A stretch of DNA of 64,000 nt from Myxococcales bacterium (GTDB lineage: Bacteria; Myxococcota_A; Polyangia; Polyangiales; Polyangiaceae), in assembly GCA_005777185.1 (NCBI GenBank), contig SXNL01000328.1, positions 1 through 64,000 of the forward strand, in the 5' to 3' direction. The notes below the pieces were generated by a model that saw nothing but the letters and a program-made list of their open reading frames with translations, was not told the DNA's origin and searched no databases. The translations under genes and the position numbers were made by a program. This document shows, one piece after another, positions 44,934 to 53,534 of the stretch. How positions within the stretch are numbered: the first letter of the stretch is position 1; every line of letters starts with the position of its first letter.

Positions 44934-46631
44934 TCACCGTATGCAGGTGCGCCGCACCTCCGCGAGGTCCGTCACCCCGAGGAGCGCCTTGCGGATCCCG
45001 TCCTGCTTCAGCGTCGTCATTCCCTCGCGGCGGGCCTGCTCCCGGACGTCGGAGACGGGGCGCTTCTGCTGCACCATCCGCCGCAGGTCGTCGTTCATCT
45101 CCATGACCTCGTAGAGGCCCGAGCGACCACGGTAGCCCGTGCGCAGGCAGGCCTCGCACCCTCGCGCGCGATAGAGCCGGGCGTCCTCGCGGCCGACGCC
45201 GAGCGCCTCGAAGGCCTCGACACCGTACTCCTCGCGGAGGTGGTCGTAGTCGTCCTCGGAGAGCGTGAACCCCTCCTTGCACTTCTCGCACAGCTTGCGC
45301 GCGAGCCGCTGCGCCACCACCCCGACGAGCGCGTCGGCGAACGCGTAGGGCTCGACGCCGAGGTCGAGCATGCGCACGATCGTCTCCGGCGCGGTGTTCG
45401 CGTGCAGGGTCGACAGCACGAGGTGGCCCGTGAGCGACGCCTGCACACCGATCGCGACCGTCTCCGTGTCGCGCATCTCGCCGATCATGATCACGTCCGG
45501 ATCGGCGCGGAGGAGCGAGCGCAGGGCGGTCGGGAAGGTCAGCCCCGCCTTGTTCGCGACCTGGACCTGGCGGAGGCCGAACTGCGTGATCTCCACCGGA
45601 TCCTCGATCGTCCAGATCTTGAGGTCCGCACGGTTGATGCGCGAGAGCGCCGCGTGGAGCGTCGTCGTCGTGCCGGAGCCGGAGGGGCCCGCGACGAGGA
45701 TCATACCGTACGGCAGATCGGTCATGCGCTCCACGCGCGCGGCGTCCGTGGTGGAGAAGCCGAGGTCGGCCAGCGGGAGTGGGCGCATCGAGGGGAGGAT
45801 CCGGAGCACCACGTCCTCGACGCCGCCGCGCGTCGGGACGACCGCGACGCGGAGCTCGACCTCGCGGTCGTCCGCCCTGAAGCGCATCTTGCCGTCCTGC
45901 GGGAGGCGGCGCTCGGCCACGTCGAGGCCCGCCATGATCTTGAACCGCGCGATCAGGCGCTGCTCGAGCTCGTGCGGGACGGTGTCGAAGACCAGGCAGC
46001 TCCCGTCGACGCGGAAGCGGATGTGGAGCGGGCGCCGATCCGTGTAGGGCTCGAGGTGGATGTCGGAGGCGCCGTGGTCGAGCGCGCTCCGCAGGATCTG
46101 GTCAGCGAGCCTGGACACGGTGCGGTCCTCCCCGCCGGGTGCACCGGAATCGGCCCGCGCGAGCGCCTGCTCCAGGAAGGGATCGATCGCGGTGTCGGCG
46201 TAGGAGCCGTGGTGGATGTACGCGACGAACCTCGCGACGTCGCTCGCGAGGGCGACGCACCACTGCGGCTCCCGATCGCCGAGGAGGGCATCGACGGCCT
46301 CGCGCCTCGCGCGATCGCGCGGATCGTCCGTGACGACGAGCGTGCGGCCGTCGTGATCGCGGATCGCGACGCACCCGCGGCGCTCGAGGAACGCGGTGGA
46401 CGCGCCCTCCGGCAAGTCGGCGGCCGCGAACGCAAGATCGAAGGCGACGAAGCGACAGCCGTGCGCGCGTCCGAGCGCGGCGCCGACGGCGGCCTTCGAG
46501 GCGATCCCGCGCGCGACGAGCACCTCCGTGATCGCGGTGCCCTCGGCGCGCGCCTCCTCGGCGGCCGCGCGGATCTGCGCGATCGGGACGCCCGCGTGCT
46601 CGACCAGATCGGCGAAGATCTCGTAGTCCAT
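44934..46631 (-). CDS. GspE/PilB-type secretion ATPase with substituted Walker A lysine (565 aa)
   Basis: An N-terminal GspE_N-like domain (about 1-160) is followed by the type II/IV ATPase core: RSALDHGASDIHLEPY, Walker A GPSGSGTTTT (315-324; T321 where Lys is expected), Asp box WTIEDPVE, Walker B VIMIGEMRD, His box HLVLSTLHAN, and a tetra-Cys zinc site (CEKC at 448-451 and CEAC at 492-495). Family members drive pilus or type II secretion assembly by ATP hydrolysis. The codon is ACG in a run of ACG codons, so AAG to ACG is a single base change. No other pilus genes are in the window. TACGCT at 46644-46649 may be its -10. Confidence 0.9.
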   Translation of the reverse strand: MDYEIFADLVEHAGVPIAQIRAAAEEARAEGTAITEVLVARGIASKAAVGAALGRAHGCRFVAFDLAFAAADLPEGASTAFLERRGCVAIRDHDGRTLVVTDDPRDRARREAVDALLGDREPQWCVALASDVARFVAYIHHGSYADTAIDPFLEQALARADSGAPGGEDRTVSRLADQILRSALDHGASDIHLEPYTDRRPLHIRFRVDGSCLVFDTVPHELEQRLIARFKIMAGLDVAERRLPQDGKMRFRADDREVELRVAVVPTRGGVEDVVLRILPSMRPLPLADLGFSTTDAARVERMTDLPYGMILVAGPSGSGTTTTLHAALSRINRADLKIWTIEDPVEITQFGLRQVQVANKAGLTFPTALRSLLRADPDVIMIGEMRDTETVAIGVQASLTGHLVLSTLHANTAPETIVRMLDLGVEPYAFADALVGVVAQRLARKLCEKCKEGFTLSEDDYDHLREEYGVEAFEALGVGREDARLYRARGCEACLRTGYRGRSGLYEVMEMNDDLRRMVQQKRPVSDVREQARREGMTTLKQDGIRKALLGVTDLAEVRRTCIR

Positions 46632-46643
46632 GGGTGCGGGGCG

Positions 46644-46649
46644 AGCGTA
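46644..46649 (-). promoter_or_regulatory. Candidate -10 (TACGCT) for the GspE/PilB-type gene
   Basis: TACGCT lies 12 nt before the ATG at 46631, inside the 66-nt gap after ctaB. The same hexamer precedes the giant repeat gene at 55106. Confidence 0.35.
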
Positions 46650-46697
46650 CCGCGTCGCGGGTGGTCGTGCACGCGGCCCGGGCGGTCGCGGAGGACG

Positions 46698-47615
46698 CTA
46701 CGGATCCAGCCCCAGCGCCGCGAACAGCAGCACCAGGTACACGATCGAGATCCCGAACAACCGCCGCGCCCACGCGCGCGTGCCGGCGCCACGGCGAAGG
46801 CCCGCGACGCCCCCGCCGAGGAACATCGCGCCGAGGAGCCCAGCCGCGACGCCGTACCCGCGGTGCGCGACGCCCAGCGGGAGGAGCAGCATCGACACCG
46901 CGACGAGCGCCAGCGTGTAGCGCACGATCACGTGCCGTGTGGCGTGGTCGCCGATCACGTTCGGCGTCACGACGAGGCCCGCGCGCGCGTAGTCGCCCTT
47001 GCGGAAGAGCGCGATGGCAAGGAAGTGGGGCACCTGCCAGAAGAAGAGGATGCCAAACAGGACGAGACCCGCGGGCATGATGCGCCCCGTCACCGCCGTC
47101 CAGCCGAGGAGCGGCGGGATCGCGCCGGGGACGGCGCCGACGAGGAGCGCGTGGTGGGAGCGCTGCTTCATCGGCGTGTACGCGAGGACGTAGCTCACGT
47201 TCGCGAGCACGGCGAGGAGGGCCGTCAGCGAGTTCACCCCGATGGCGAGGATGGGCACGGAGACGGACGACATCGCCACCCCGAACCACAGCGCGACGCG
47301 CGGGCTCATGCGGCCGGCGGGGAGGGGCCGCGTCTTGGTCCGGTCCATGTGCCGGTCGATGTCGCGCTCGAGGTACATGTTGAGCGCGTTGGCGCCGGCG
47401 ACGATGAGCGACGTGCCGAGCAGCGTGCACACGACCGTCACCCACGAGAGCGGGAGCGCCTGCGCGCGGTGCGCGAGCCAGAGACCTCCCGCGGTCGTGA
47501 CGACGACCATGAAGGTGATGCGCGGCTTGGCGAGCTGGACGAGGTCCGCGAGCGCGAACGTCCGCGCACGGGGACCGGCGAGGCTCTGCGAGGGCTCGAG
47601 GAGGCGCTGGGTCAT
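46698..47615 (-). CDS. ctaB: Protoheme IX farnesyltransferase (heme O synthase, 305 aa)
   Basis: This is a UbiA-type prenyltransferase with about nine helices. It has the first Asp-rich motif in NALNMYLERDIDRHMDRTKTRPLP, the second conserved segment YTPMKQRSHHALLVGAVPGAIPPLLGW, and YARAGLVVTPNV. It converts heme B to heme O, the precursor of heme A needed by the caa3 oxidase encoded 22-25 kb to the left. No ctaA is in the window. It is divergent from the gene at 47709, with 93 nt between them. Confidence 0.94.
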   Translation of the reverse strand: MTQRLLEPSQSLAGPRARTFALADLVQLAKPRITFMVVVTTAGGLWLAHRAQALPLSWVTVVCTLLGTSLIVAGANALNMYLERDIDRHMDRTKTRPLPAGRMSPRVALWFGVAMSSVSVPILAIGVNSLTALLAVLANVSYVLAYTPMKQRSHHALLVGAVPGAIPPLLGWTAVTGRIMPAGLVLFGILFFWQVPHFLAIALFRKGDYARAGLVVTPNVIGDHATRHVIVRYTLALVAVSMLLLPLGVAHRGYGVAAGLLGAMFLGGGVAGLRRGAGTRAWARRLFGISIVYLVLLFAALGLDP

Positions 47616-47671
47616 GGGGCCGACCGTGCGCTTCTAGGTGTGCGCCGCCCGGGAGTCAAGGACGCCCGGGC

Positions 47672-47701
47672 TTGACCCTTCCCCCCGCGGCACGGGACAC
47701 T
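47672..47701 (+). promoter_or_regulatory. Promoter of the Hsp70 island (TTGACC - 18 nt - GACACT)
   Basis: The -35 TTGACC (47672-47677) and the -10-like GACACT (47696-47701) are 18 nt apart, and the GTG start at 47709 follows 7 nt after the hexamer. There is no Shine-Dalgarno sequence, so a leaderless transcript is likely. Confidence 0.45.
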
Positions 47702-47708
47702 TCTCCGC

Positions 47709-48941
47709 GTGCCGCTGAGGACGGAAGACGAGGCCCTCCTCCTGCGCCTCGAGGACGAGGAGATCCTGCGCGGCCTGTTCGGCTTCGACACCGCGCCGCT
47801 CGGCCTGCCGCCGCCGCACCCGCGCGCCGCAGGGATGATCCGGCTCCTCTCCCGGATGCCTGGGGGGGGGGAGGCGAGGGACAGGGCCCTGGCGCTCGAC
47901 TTCCGCGCGCTCGCGTCGATGATGCGGCCCGAGACGCTGACCGGGCTGGCGCCCGAGCTGCTCCACCACCTCGCCCTCTACTTCGGGCGGCTCGGGGCGC
48001 TCCTCACGGAGCGCTCGCCGAACGTCGCGGTCGGCGCGATCGTGCGGGCCAACGCGGCGTGGCTCGCGCTGGAGGAAGAGGGGAAGTACCTCTCGAACAT
48101 CGCCACGACGATCGCGGGAGCGGACGCGACGCGCGTGGCGGCGCACTTCGCGATGGACCGGATCGACGAGCTCGGCGGCGTGGCGGAGGCGGCGTCGACG
48201 ACCCTCGACCAGGCGGGGCAGGTCGCGCTGCGCGCGCTGGCGAGCGTACCGACGTCGTGCCTGTCGGCCGGGGTATCGCAAGCCATCGAGCGGCGCGCGG
48301 TGGCGCGGGCGCGCGCGCGCCGGGGATCGGCGGTGGACCTCGCCGTGGAGCGCGTGCGGCGCGCGGTGCTCACCATGGCCAGCGACGGCGCGCCCGCGAA
48401 CGCGCGCGCGACCGAGCTGGAGAAGGTCATCCACGTGTGGGCGTGGTCCGACAAGGACGAGCTCGTCGAGCAGGTCGTCGCCGAGGAGCTGCAGCCGATC
48501 GGATGGGAGCTCTACCACGCGGCGAACTGGGACGGCCTGCGCCGCGCGCTCGCACCCTTCCGCGCGGTGATCGACTCGCTCGCGGCGCGCATCGAGAGGA
48601 ACCCGGACAAGATCGCCTACGCGGCGGGATGCGCGGAGATACTGATGTTCACATCGGAGACCGAGAGCACGATCGAGAAGCAGATCGCGGCCGGCGAGCG
48701 AACGCTCCGCGTGTGCCCGACGCACCGGAACGGGCGGCTCGTGATGGCGTCGTACCTGTGCGACAAGGCGACGCGGTCGCTCGACGTTCCGTGGGTGACC
48801 GGCGAGGTCGCGCGCACGGCGGAGGCGCTGGTCGCGCGCGCGGAGCAGCTGTACCCCGCGTCGAAGAGCCTTCCCGAGGCGCGGGAGCGACTCGAGGCTG
48901 CGAAGGCGCGGCTCGGGCGCGCCTTCTGGGGGACGGGATGA
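47709..48941 (+). CDS. Helical protein of unknown function, first gene of the Hsp70 island (410 aa)
   Basis: The protein is almost entirely helical, with no signal peptide and no recognised domain. Some segments look like TPR or ARM-type helices (EKQIAAGERTLRVCPTHRNGRLVMASYLCDKATRSL and EALVARAEQLYPASKSLPEARERLEAAKARL). The C-terminal part resembles a TPR pair; the middle (EEEGKYLSNIATTIAGADATRVAAHFAMDRIDELG) may form a separate bundle. The start is GTG. It overlaps the next gene by ATGA and is probably co-transcribed with the two following chaperone-related genes. Confidence 0.7.
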   Translation: MPLRTEDEALLLRLEDEEILRGLFGFDTAPLGLPPPHPRAAGMIRLLSRMPGGGEARDRALALDFRALASMMRPETLTGLAPELLHHLALYFGRLGALLTERSPNVAVGAIVRANAAWLALEEEGKYLSNIATTIAGADATRVAAHFAMDRIDELGGVAEAASTTLDQAGQVALRALASVPTSCLSAGVSQAIERRAVARARARRGSAVDLAVERVRRAVLTMASDGAPANARATELEKVIHVWAWSDKDELVEQVVAEELQPIGWELYHAANWDGLRRALAPFRAVIDSLAARIERNPDKIAYAAGCAEILMFTSETESTIEKQIAAGERTLRVCPTHRNGRLVMASYLCDKATRSLDVPWVTGEVARTAEALVARAEQLYPASKSLPEARERLEAAKARLGRAFWGTG

Positions 48942-49351
48942 AGCCGCGCGGAGGAGACGGGCAGGGGGACCACGCGGAGAACCCGTTCGAGCGGTACGAT
49001 GTCGACCCACGGGAGGGGCCCGCGGGCATCACGCGCGTGCTCCGCGAGCGGATCGAGGCGGCGCCGGACGAGGCGACGCGGGACAGGATCCGCGCGGCGT
49101 GGGAGGAGCTCACGATGCACCCCGAGCGCCGCCTCCGCGCCGCGCTGCTGGCCCACCCGGAGACGCGGGCGCCGATCGGGCTCCCCCCGCCCGCTGCCCG
49201 CGCGGACGCATCACCGCCCGTGTTCGCGGAGCTGGAGGACGAGGCGCTCCTGTACGCGCCGGAGCTGCTGGCGCTCGCGGGGCTGGAGCCGGGCGACGCG
49301 GCGGAGCCCGCGATGCCGAGGCTCTCGGACGATCCGCACCTGCGGGGGTGA
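48938..49351 (+). CDS. Small Hsp70-associated protein of unknown function (137 aa)
   Basis: The protein begins with a Gly/Asp-rich stretch, then ENPFERYDVDPREGPAGITRVLRERIEAAPDEATRDRIRAAWEELTMHPERRLRAALLAHPETR. This resembles the scaffold of a J-domain-like helical hairpin, but the HPD motif is absent (the nearest is MHPERR). A possible role as a J-protein-like partner of the next-gene Hsp70 rests on position only. The ATG overlaps the upstream stop. The C-terminal half is acidic and Ala/Leu/Pro-rich. Confidence 0.6.
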   Translation: MKPRGGDGQGDHAENPFERYDVDPREGPAGITRVLRERIEAAPDEATRDRIRAAWEELTMHPERRLRAALLAHPETRAPIGLPPPAARADASPPVFAELEDEALLYAPELLALAGLEPGDAAEPAMPRLSDDPHLRG

Positions 49352-49419
49352 AGGCGGTCGAGCGGTCCTCGGGGGCCGCCAGGCGCGCAGATCTCGGCGG
49401 CCGCGTGCCCGTCTCGGCG

Positions 49420-49425
49420 TATGAT
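49420..49425 (+). promoter_or_regulatory. Candidate -10 (TATGAT) and Shine-Dalgarno for the Hsp70 gene
   Basis: TATGAT lies 24 nt before the ATG at 49450, and GAGGAG (49440-49445) lies 4 nt before the ATG. The Hsp70 gene may thus have its own promoter in addition to readthrough from 47709. Confidence 0.4.
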
Positions 49426-49449
49426 CGTGGGCCCAGCCAGAGGAGCCTC

Positions 49450-52023
49450 ATGTTCGTCGACCGTCCCGTTGGAATCGATCTCGGCACCACCAACTCGGAG
49501 ATCGCGCTGCTCCACCCGTCCGAGCGGGACATCCTCATCTACAAGGACCGCTTCAACCGCAAGACCGTCCCGTCGGCGGTGGCGTGGGATCCGGTCGGTG
49601 AGAGGATCCTCGTGGGCCACGCCGCGCGGAGCCGGCGCGGCAAGGAGCCGGGGCCCATCGAGTCCATCAAGCGCAAGATGGGCCAGCGGACGACGACGCG
49701 CCTCGGCAACGAGGATCTGCTCCCGGAGCAGATCTCCGCCAAGATCCTCCGCGAGCTCGCCGATCGCATGCAGGAGCAGCTCGTGCAGGAGGCGACCGAA
49801 GGCGTCGACATGCGCGTGGGCCGCGCCGTCATCACCGTGCCCGCGTACTTCGACGCGCCGCAGGTCGAGGCCACGCGCAAGGCGGGCGAGATCGCGGGAC
49901 TGGACGTCATCGGCATCCTGCACGAACCCACCGCCGCGGCCATCTACCACACCTGGAAGAGCCGCCTCGGCGACGGGTGCTCGCTCGTGTACGACCTCGG
50001 CGGTGGCACGTTCGACGTGTCGATCCTGCGGTGCGTCGGGGGCGAATACCAGGTGCTCGCGATCGACGGCGACAACTACCTCGGCGGGGACGACTTCGAC
50101 CGCATGTACGCGGACTGGCTGCGGCGCGACCTCGCGGGGCGGGGCTACAAGCTCGACCTCGACGTGCGCAACAACGCGGCCGATCGCGCGCGCTTCCAGC
50201 GCATCGTGCACCTCGCGCAGGAGATCAAGGAGAGCCTGTCGACGCAGGCCGTGGTGAGCGTCTCGAAGCACGGCGTGCTCGAGGATCAGGACGGCGAGAG
50301 CGTGTCGTTCGAGGCCGAGGTCGGACTCGCGGACTACGAGAAGATCATCCAGGACCTGGTCGACACGACGATCGGCTGCTGCGAGCGCGCGCTCGCGCGG
50401 AGCCAGGAGGTCGCCAAGGTCGGGATCGGCGAGATCGACCACGTCATCCTCGTGGGCGGGTCGACGCGCGTGCCGCTCGTGATGCGTCGCGTGATGGACG
50501 CGATCTGCAAGCCCAGCCGCGCAGAACTGTTCCTGCAGGACGAGGTCGACACGTGCGTCGCGCTCGGAGCGGCCATCCACGCGTCGCAGATCGGGGGCAT
50601 GCGCGTGGGCGACGAGGATGCGGAGGTGCACTTCCACTCCCCGCTCGTCGGGCACGGGGAAACGATCAAGCTGGACCTCGAGATCACGAAGGCCCCACCG
50701 GGGGCGAGCGACGTGGTCGTCCTGCGCGGCCAGGCGGGAGACGAGGAGGTGCTCCGGGAGCCCGCGTCGCCCGCGCGGCAGAAGGCCGAGCTCGCGCTCG
50801 GGCCCGACGAGGAGACGCGGCACGAGGTGGTGCTCTGGGGGGGGGGCAAGGAGCTCGCGCGGCTGCCGTTCATGCTCTACAAGGGCGACGTCCGGCCGCG
50901 GGCCAGCATGCTGTCGCGGCCGAGCGTGATCGCGAAGGACATCGCCATCGAGGTCGTGCGTGCCGGGAGGCGCGAGCGGAAGGTCATCCTGTCGCGCGGG
51001 ATGGGGCTGCCCGCGTCGGCGACGCACAGGTTCTTCACGTCGGATCAGAGCGGGGCGGTCGTGCTGCGCATCCTGCAGAACCGGCTGCCGATCAAGACGC
51101 TGGTCGTCGAGGTGCCGAAGGAGACGGCGATCGGGACGCCGGTCGAGATGACGATCCAGTGCGACGAGGCGATGCGCATGAAGGCGCGCGCCGTGGTCGT
51201 GGGCTCCGAGGTGTGGGCGCAAGTCGAGGCGCCGGATCAGCACAGGTTCGATCCCAAGGGGAACGTGGACGAGCTGCTCGCCGAGGCCGAGACGGCGGGG
51301 CGCGGGTTGTGGGGACAGCACGCGAGCTACTACCGACGCGAGGCGGATCAGCTCGTGGTCGCCATCCGCGAGGTGGCCGCGATCGATCCCGACAAGCTGC
51401 TCGCGCTCTGCGAGCGCCTCCGGCTGCTCATCGACGAGTGCCGCGGATCGGCCGACGAGGAGCTCGTGCCCCCCCTCGCGCGGTTCGACGACACGCTCAA
51501 CGCGCTCCGCGTGATCGTGTTCCGCAGCCAGGGAGCCGTCGCGGGGTTCGATCGTGGGCAGTGGGAGGGGAAGATCGCGGAGCTCGAGCAGCGCGGATAC
51601 GCGGCCCACGACGCGCGCGACGCGAGCCTGTGGCGGCGGACGTACAACGAGCTCCAGGCGCTGCTCGAGACGGCGCACCAGGAGGAGTTCGCCATGATGA
51701 AGGTCGACGATCCGGTGTACCTGACGCGACGGCTTGCGAACACGCGCGCGTGCGCGAAGCGGCTCGAGGCGGACGTCGCGGAGTTCGTCCCGGCGGCGGC
51801 CGAGGAGCTTCACGCGATGCAGGCGGCCGAGCAGAAGCGACTGGCAGCGTGGCTCGAAGAGAAGGTGAACCGGCCGCTCCACGCGCTCGAGGTCCGGGAG
51901 GGCCAGTCCGCGGCGCTGAGGCGCGCGCTCGATCAGATCAACGGGGAGCTCGAGCGGGTGGAGAACGCACTCGAGCGGATCCCCTCCCTCGGGCTGGTGA
52001 CCGATCGAGGGGGCAGCGGGTGA
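49450..52023 (+). CDS. Enlarged Hsp70 (DnaK-like) chaperone with insert and extended helical C-terminus (857 aa)
   Basis: An intact nucleotide-binding domain (1-380) shows GIDLGTTNS (8-16), the catalytic-Lys region IKRKMG (K74), EPTAAAIYH (159-167), DLGGGTFDVSIL (182-193), GGDDFD (212-217) and GGSTRVP (336-342). It is followed by a roughly 100-residue extra beta-rich segment (about 385-485). Then comes an SBD-beta-like domain (about 490-585, RPSVIAKDIAIEVV, SRGMGLPASATHRF) and a long helical tail (about 600-845), far longer than in canonical DnaK (about 640 aa in all). It is an ATP-dependent chaperone of a divergent type. Cognate dnaJ and grpE genes are not in the window. Confidence 0.85.
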   Translation: MFVDRPVGIDLGTTNSEIALLHPSERDILIYKDRFNRKTVPSAVAWDPVGERILVGHAARSRRGKEPGPIESIKRKMGQRTTTRLGNEDLLPEQISAKILRELADRMQEQLVQEATEGVDMRVGRAVITVPAYFDAPQVEATRKAGEIAGLDVIGILHEPTAAAIYHTWKSRLGDGCSLVYDLGGGTFDVSILRCVGGEYQVLAIDGDNYLGGDDFDRMYADWLRRDLAGRGYKLDLDVRNNAADRARFQRIVHLAQEIKESLSTQAVVSVSKHGVLEDQDGESVSFEAEVGLADYEKIIQDLVDTTIGCCERALARSQEVAKVGIGEIDHVILVGGSTRVPLVMRRVMDAICKPSRAELFLQDEVDTCVALGAAIHASQIGGMRVGDEDAEVHFHSPLVGHGETIKLDLEITKAPPGASDVVVLRGQAGDEEVLREPASPARQKAELALGPDEETRHEVVLWGGGKELARLPFMLYKGDVRPRASMLSRPSVIAKDIAIEVVRAGRRERKVILSRGMGLPASATHRFFTSDQSGAVVLRILQNRLPIKTLVVEVPKETAIGTPVEMTIQCDEAMRMKARAVVVGSEVWAQVEAPDQHRFDPKGNVDELLAEAETAGRGLWGQHASYYRREADQLVVAIREVAAIDPDKLLALCERLRLLIDECRGSADEELVPPLARFDDTLNALRVIVFRSQGAVAGFDRGQWEGKIAELEQRGYAAHDARDASLWRRTYNELQALLETAHQEEFAMMKVDDPVYLTRRLANTRACAKRLEADVAEFVPAAAEELHAMQAAEQKRLAAWLEEKVNRPLHALEVREGQSAALRRALDQINGELERVENALERIPSLGLVTDRGGSG

Positions 52024-53381
52024 TGCTGGAGCGGCTGGGGCTCGCCGCAGCCGAGCGGACGAGGAGGAGCCTCGGCGCGCGAGCCGGGCTGGCGCTGTAC
52101 GACCAGCTCGCGCGGAACACGGCGGACGCGGAGGCCCTGGGCGCGGCTCTCCTGGGGGTGATCGGGTGCGGGCTCGAGCTCGGGGACGCTCAGGCGATCT
52201 CCCGAGGCGTGGCCGCCTGGGGGAAGGTGGATGGAGGCGCCTTCGCGCCGCAGATCGTCGAGACGGCCGCGGCACTCGCGGACGCGATGAGGCGCGATGA
52301 GGCGCTCGCGCTCGCCCGCGCGGAGGCGAGGATGCGGCCGGACGCGCGGCTCCTCTACCTCGTGGCGCGGCTGGAGGAGACGGCGAGCGCGTTCGCGGCC
52401 GCGGAGGAGAGGGCGGACCGCGAGGGGCTGGCGAGGCTCGCGGCCGTGTGCCGGGCGCGCCGGGCGCGGCTCCTGGTGCGGGCGGGCCTCGTGGAGCAGG
52501 GGATCGAGCTGGCGCGCGGGATCGACACCGAGCGGGTGTCGCCCGAAGAGGTCGTGGGCATCGCGCGGCTCGTCCTCAAGAGCGGCAGCAGGTTCGTGCG
52601 CGCGGGGGCGATCGGGATGCTGGAGCGCGCGATGGCCTCGGGAGATCCCGCCTGCAGGAGGCGCGCGGTCGCGGTGGCGCTTCTCCACGCGGACGAGCTG
52701 GGGGACGCGCTCACGCCGCTAGAGGCGGATCGCGTGCTCGCGTTGATGAAGCGCGCAGCGCTTCCCGAGGCGGCGATCGCGCAGGCGCGGGGCATCCTCA
52801 CGGGCGTGGGCGCTTCGGATCACGCGCGCGCGGCGATCGCCCCTGCGCCGGGAGGGCCGGCGCTGCTCCGCCGCGTGGCGGCGGCGCGGGAGGGGGGCGG
52901 GAAGAACATGGTGTGCCCCGACGGCGGCGGCGCCGTGCGCCTCGCGTGGCTCGCGATCGACGCATGCCTGGCCATCCGGGACGGGGAGGCGGGGCCCGCG
53001 GCGCTCGCGCTGATGGAGATCGGGCGGCGGCTCGATCCTGCTGTGCGGACACCGCGCGCGGTGTGGACGGCGGTGCTGTTCGCGCTGGGCTCCGGAGGGC
53101 CGGCTGCGAGCGACGCCGCCGTGCTCGCGGATCGGCTGCTGGGCACGGAGGCGCGGGCGGAGGCGCCGCCGGGGGGATACGCGAGGCTCGCCGCCCTCCT
53201 CGCGCGCGCGGGCCACGTGGGGATCGCGGAGCGAGCCCTCCGGCGCGGCGCGGAGATCCGGCAGCCAGAGGCGCGGCACGGGCTCGCGAGACACCTCGTG
53301 CGCGAGGCCTACCGGCTTGCCCGGGCGGGGGAGAGCGCGGAGGCGCTGGCGCGGTTGCGGGAGGGTAAGCGGGCTTCGTGA
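52023..53381 (+). CDS. Helical-repeat protein of unknown function, last gene of the Hsp70 island (452 aa)
   Basis: The start ATG shares its A with the Hsp70 stop (TGATG), so the two are translationally coupled. The protein is Ala/Arg/Leu-rich and helical throughout, with repeated 30-40-residue units such as AALADAMRRDEALALARAEARMRPDARLLYL and AALLARAGHVGIAERALRRGAEIRQPEARH. These look like TPR or HEAT-type repeats. There is no signal peptide and no recognised family. The coupling suggests a partner of the Hsp70. The GTG at 52020 is an alternative start. Confidence 0.65.
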   Translation: MLERLGLAAAERTRRSLGARAGLALYDQLARNTADAEALGAALLGVIGCGLELGDAQAISRGVAAWGKVDGGAFAPQIVETAAALADAMRRDEALALARAEARMRPDARLLYLVARLEETASAFAAAEERADREGLARLAAVCRARRARLLVRAGLVEQGIELARGIDTERVSPEEVVGIARLVLKSGSRFVRAGAIGMLERAMASGDPACRRRAVAVALLHADELGDALTPLEADRVLALMKRAALPEAAIAQARGILTGVGASDHARAAIAPAPGGPALLRRVAAAREGGGKNMVCPDGGGAVRLAWLAIDACLAIRDGEAGPAALALMEIGRRLDPAVRTPRAVWTAVLFALGSGGPAASDAAVLADRLLGTEARAEAPPGGYARLAALLARAGHVGIAERALRRGAEIRQPEARHGLARHLVREAYRLARAGESAEALARLREGKRAS

Positions 53382-53465
53382 GCGACGTGGGGGCGGCGCC
53401 TCACGAGATCCGCGTCAGGTGAGGCCAGGCTCACCGGAACCGGGAAGCTCCCCACCCCGCGGGCG

Positions 53466-53471
53466 TATACC
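53466..53471 (+). promoter_or_regulatory. Candidate -10 (TATACC) for the 53535 lipoprotein gene
   Basis: TATACC lies in the 153-nt gap, with an expected leader of about 55-60 nt. An upstream 6-bp stem GGTGAG (53418-53423) / CTCACC (53430-53435) may end the previous unit. A Shine-Dalgarno sequence AAAGGA precedes the ATG. Confidence 0.35.
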
Positions 53472-53534
53472 CCACCACCACGCGCCTCCCGCCGTGCCGC
53501 GCCCGCGCGCGCTTCCCCCGCGAAAGGACTTCCC

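Noticed and set aside
47709-53381. Defence island or toxin-antitoxin system
   Set aside because: No nuclease, kinase or toxin motif; the island is centred on an Hsp70 with an intact ATPase domain.
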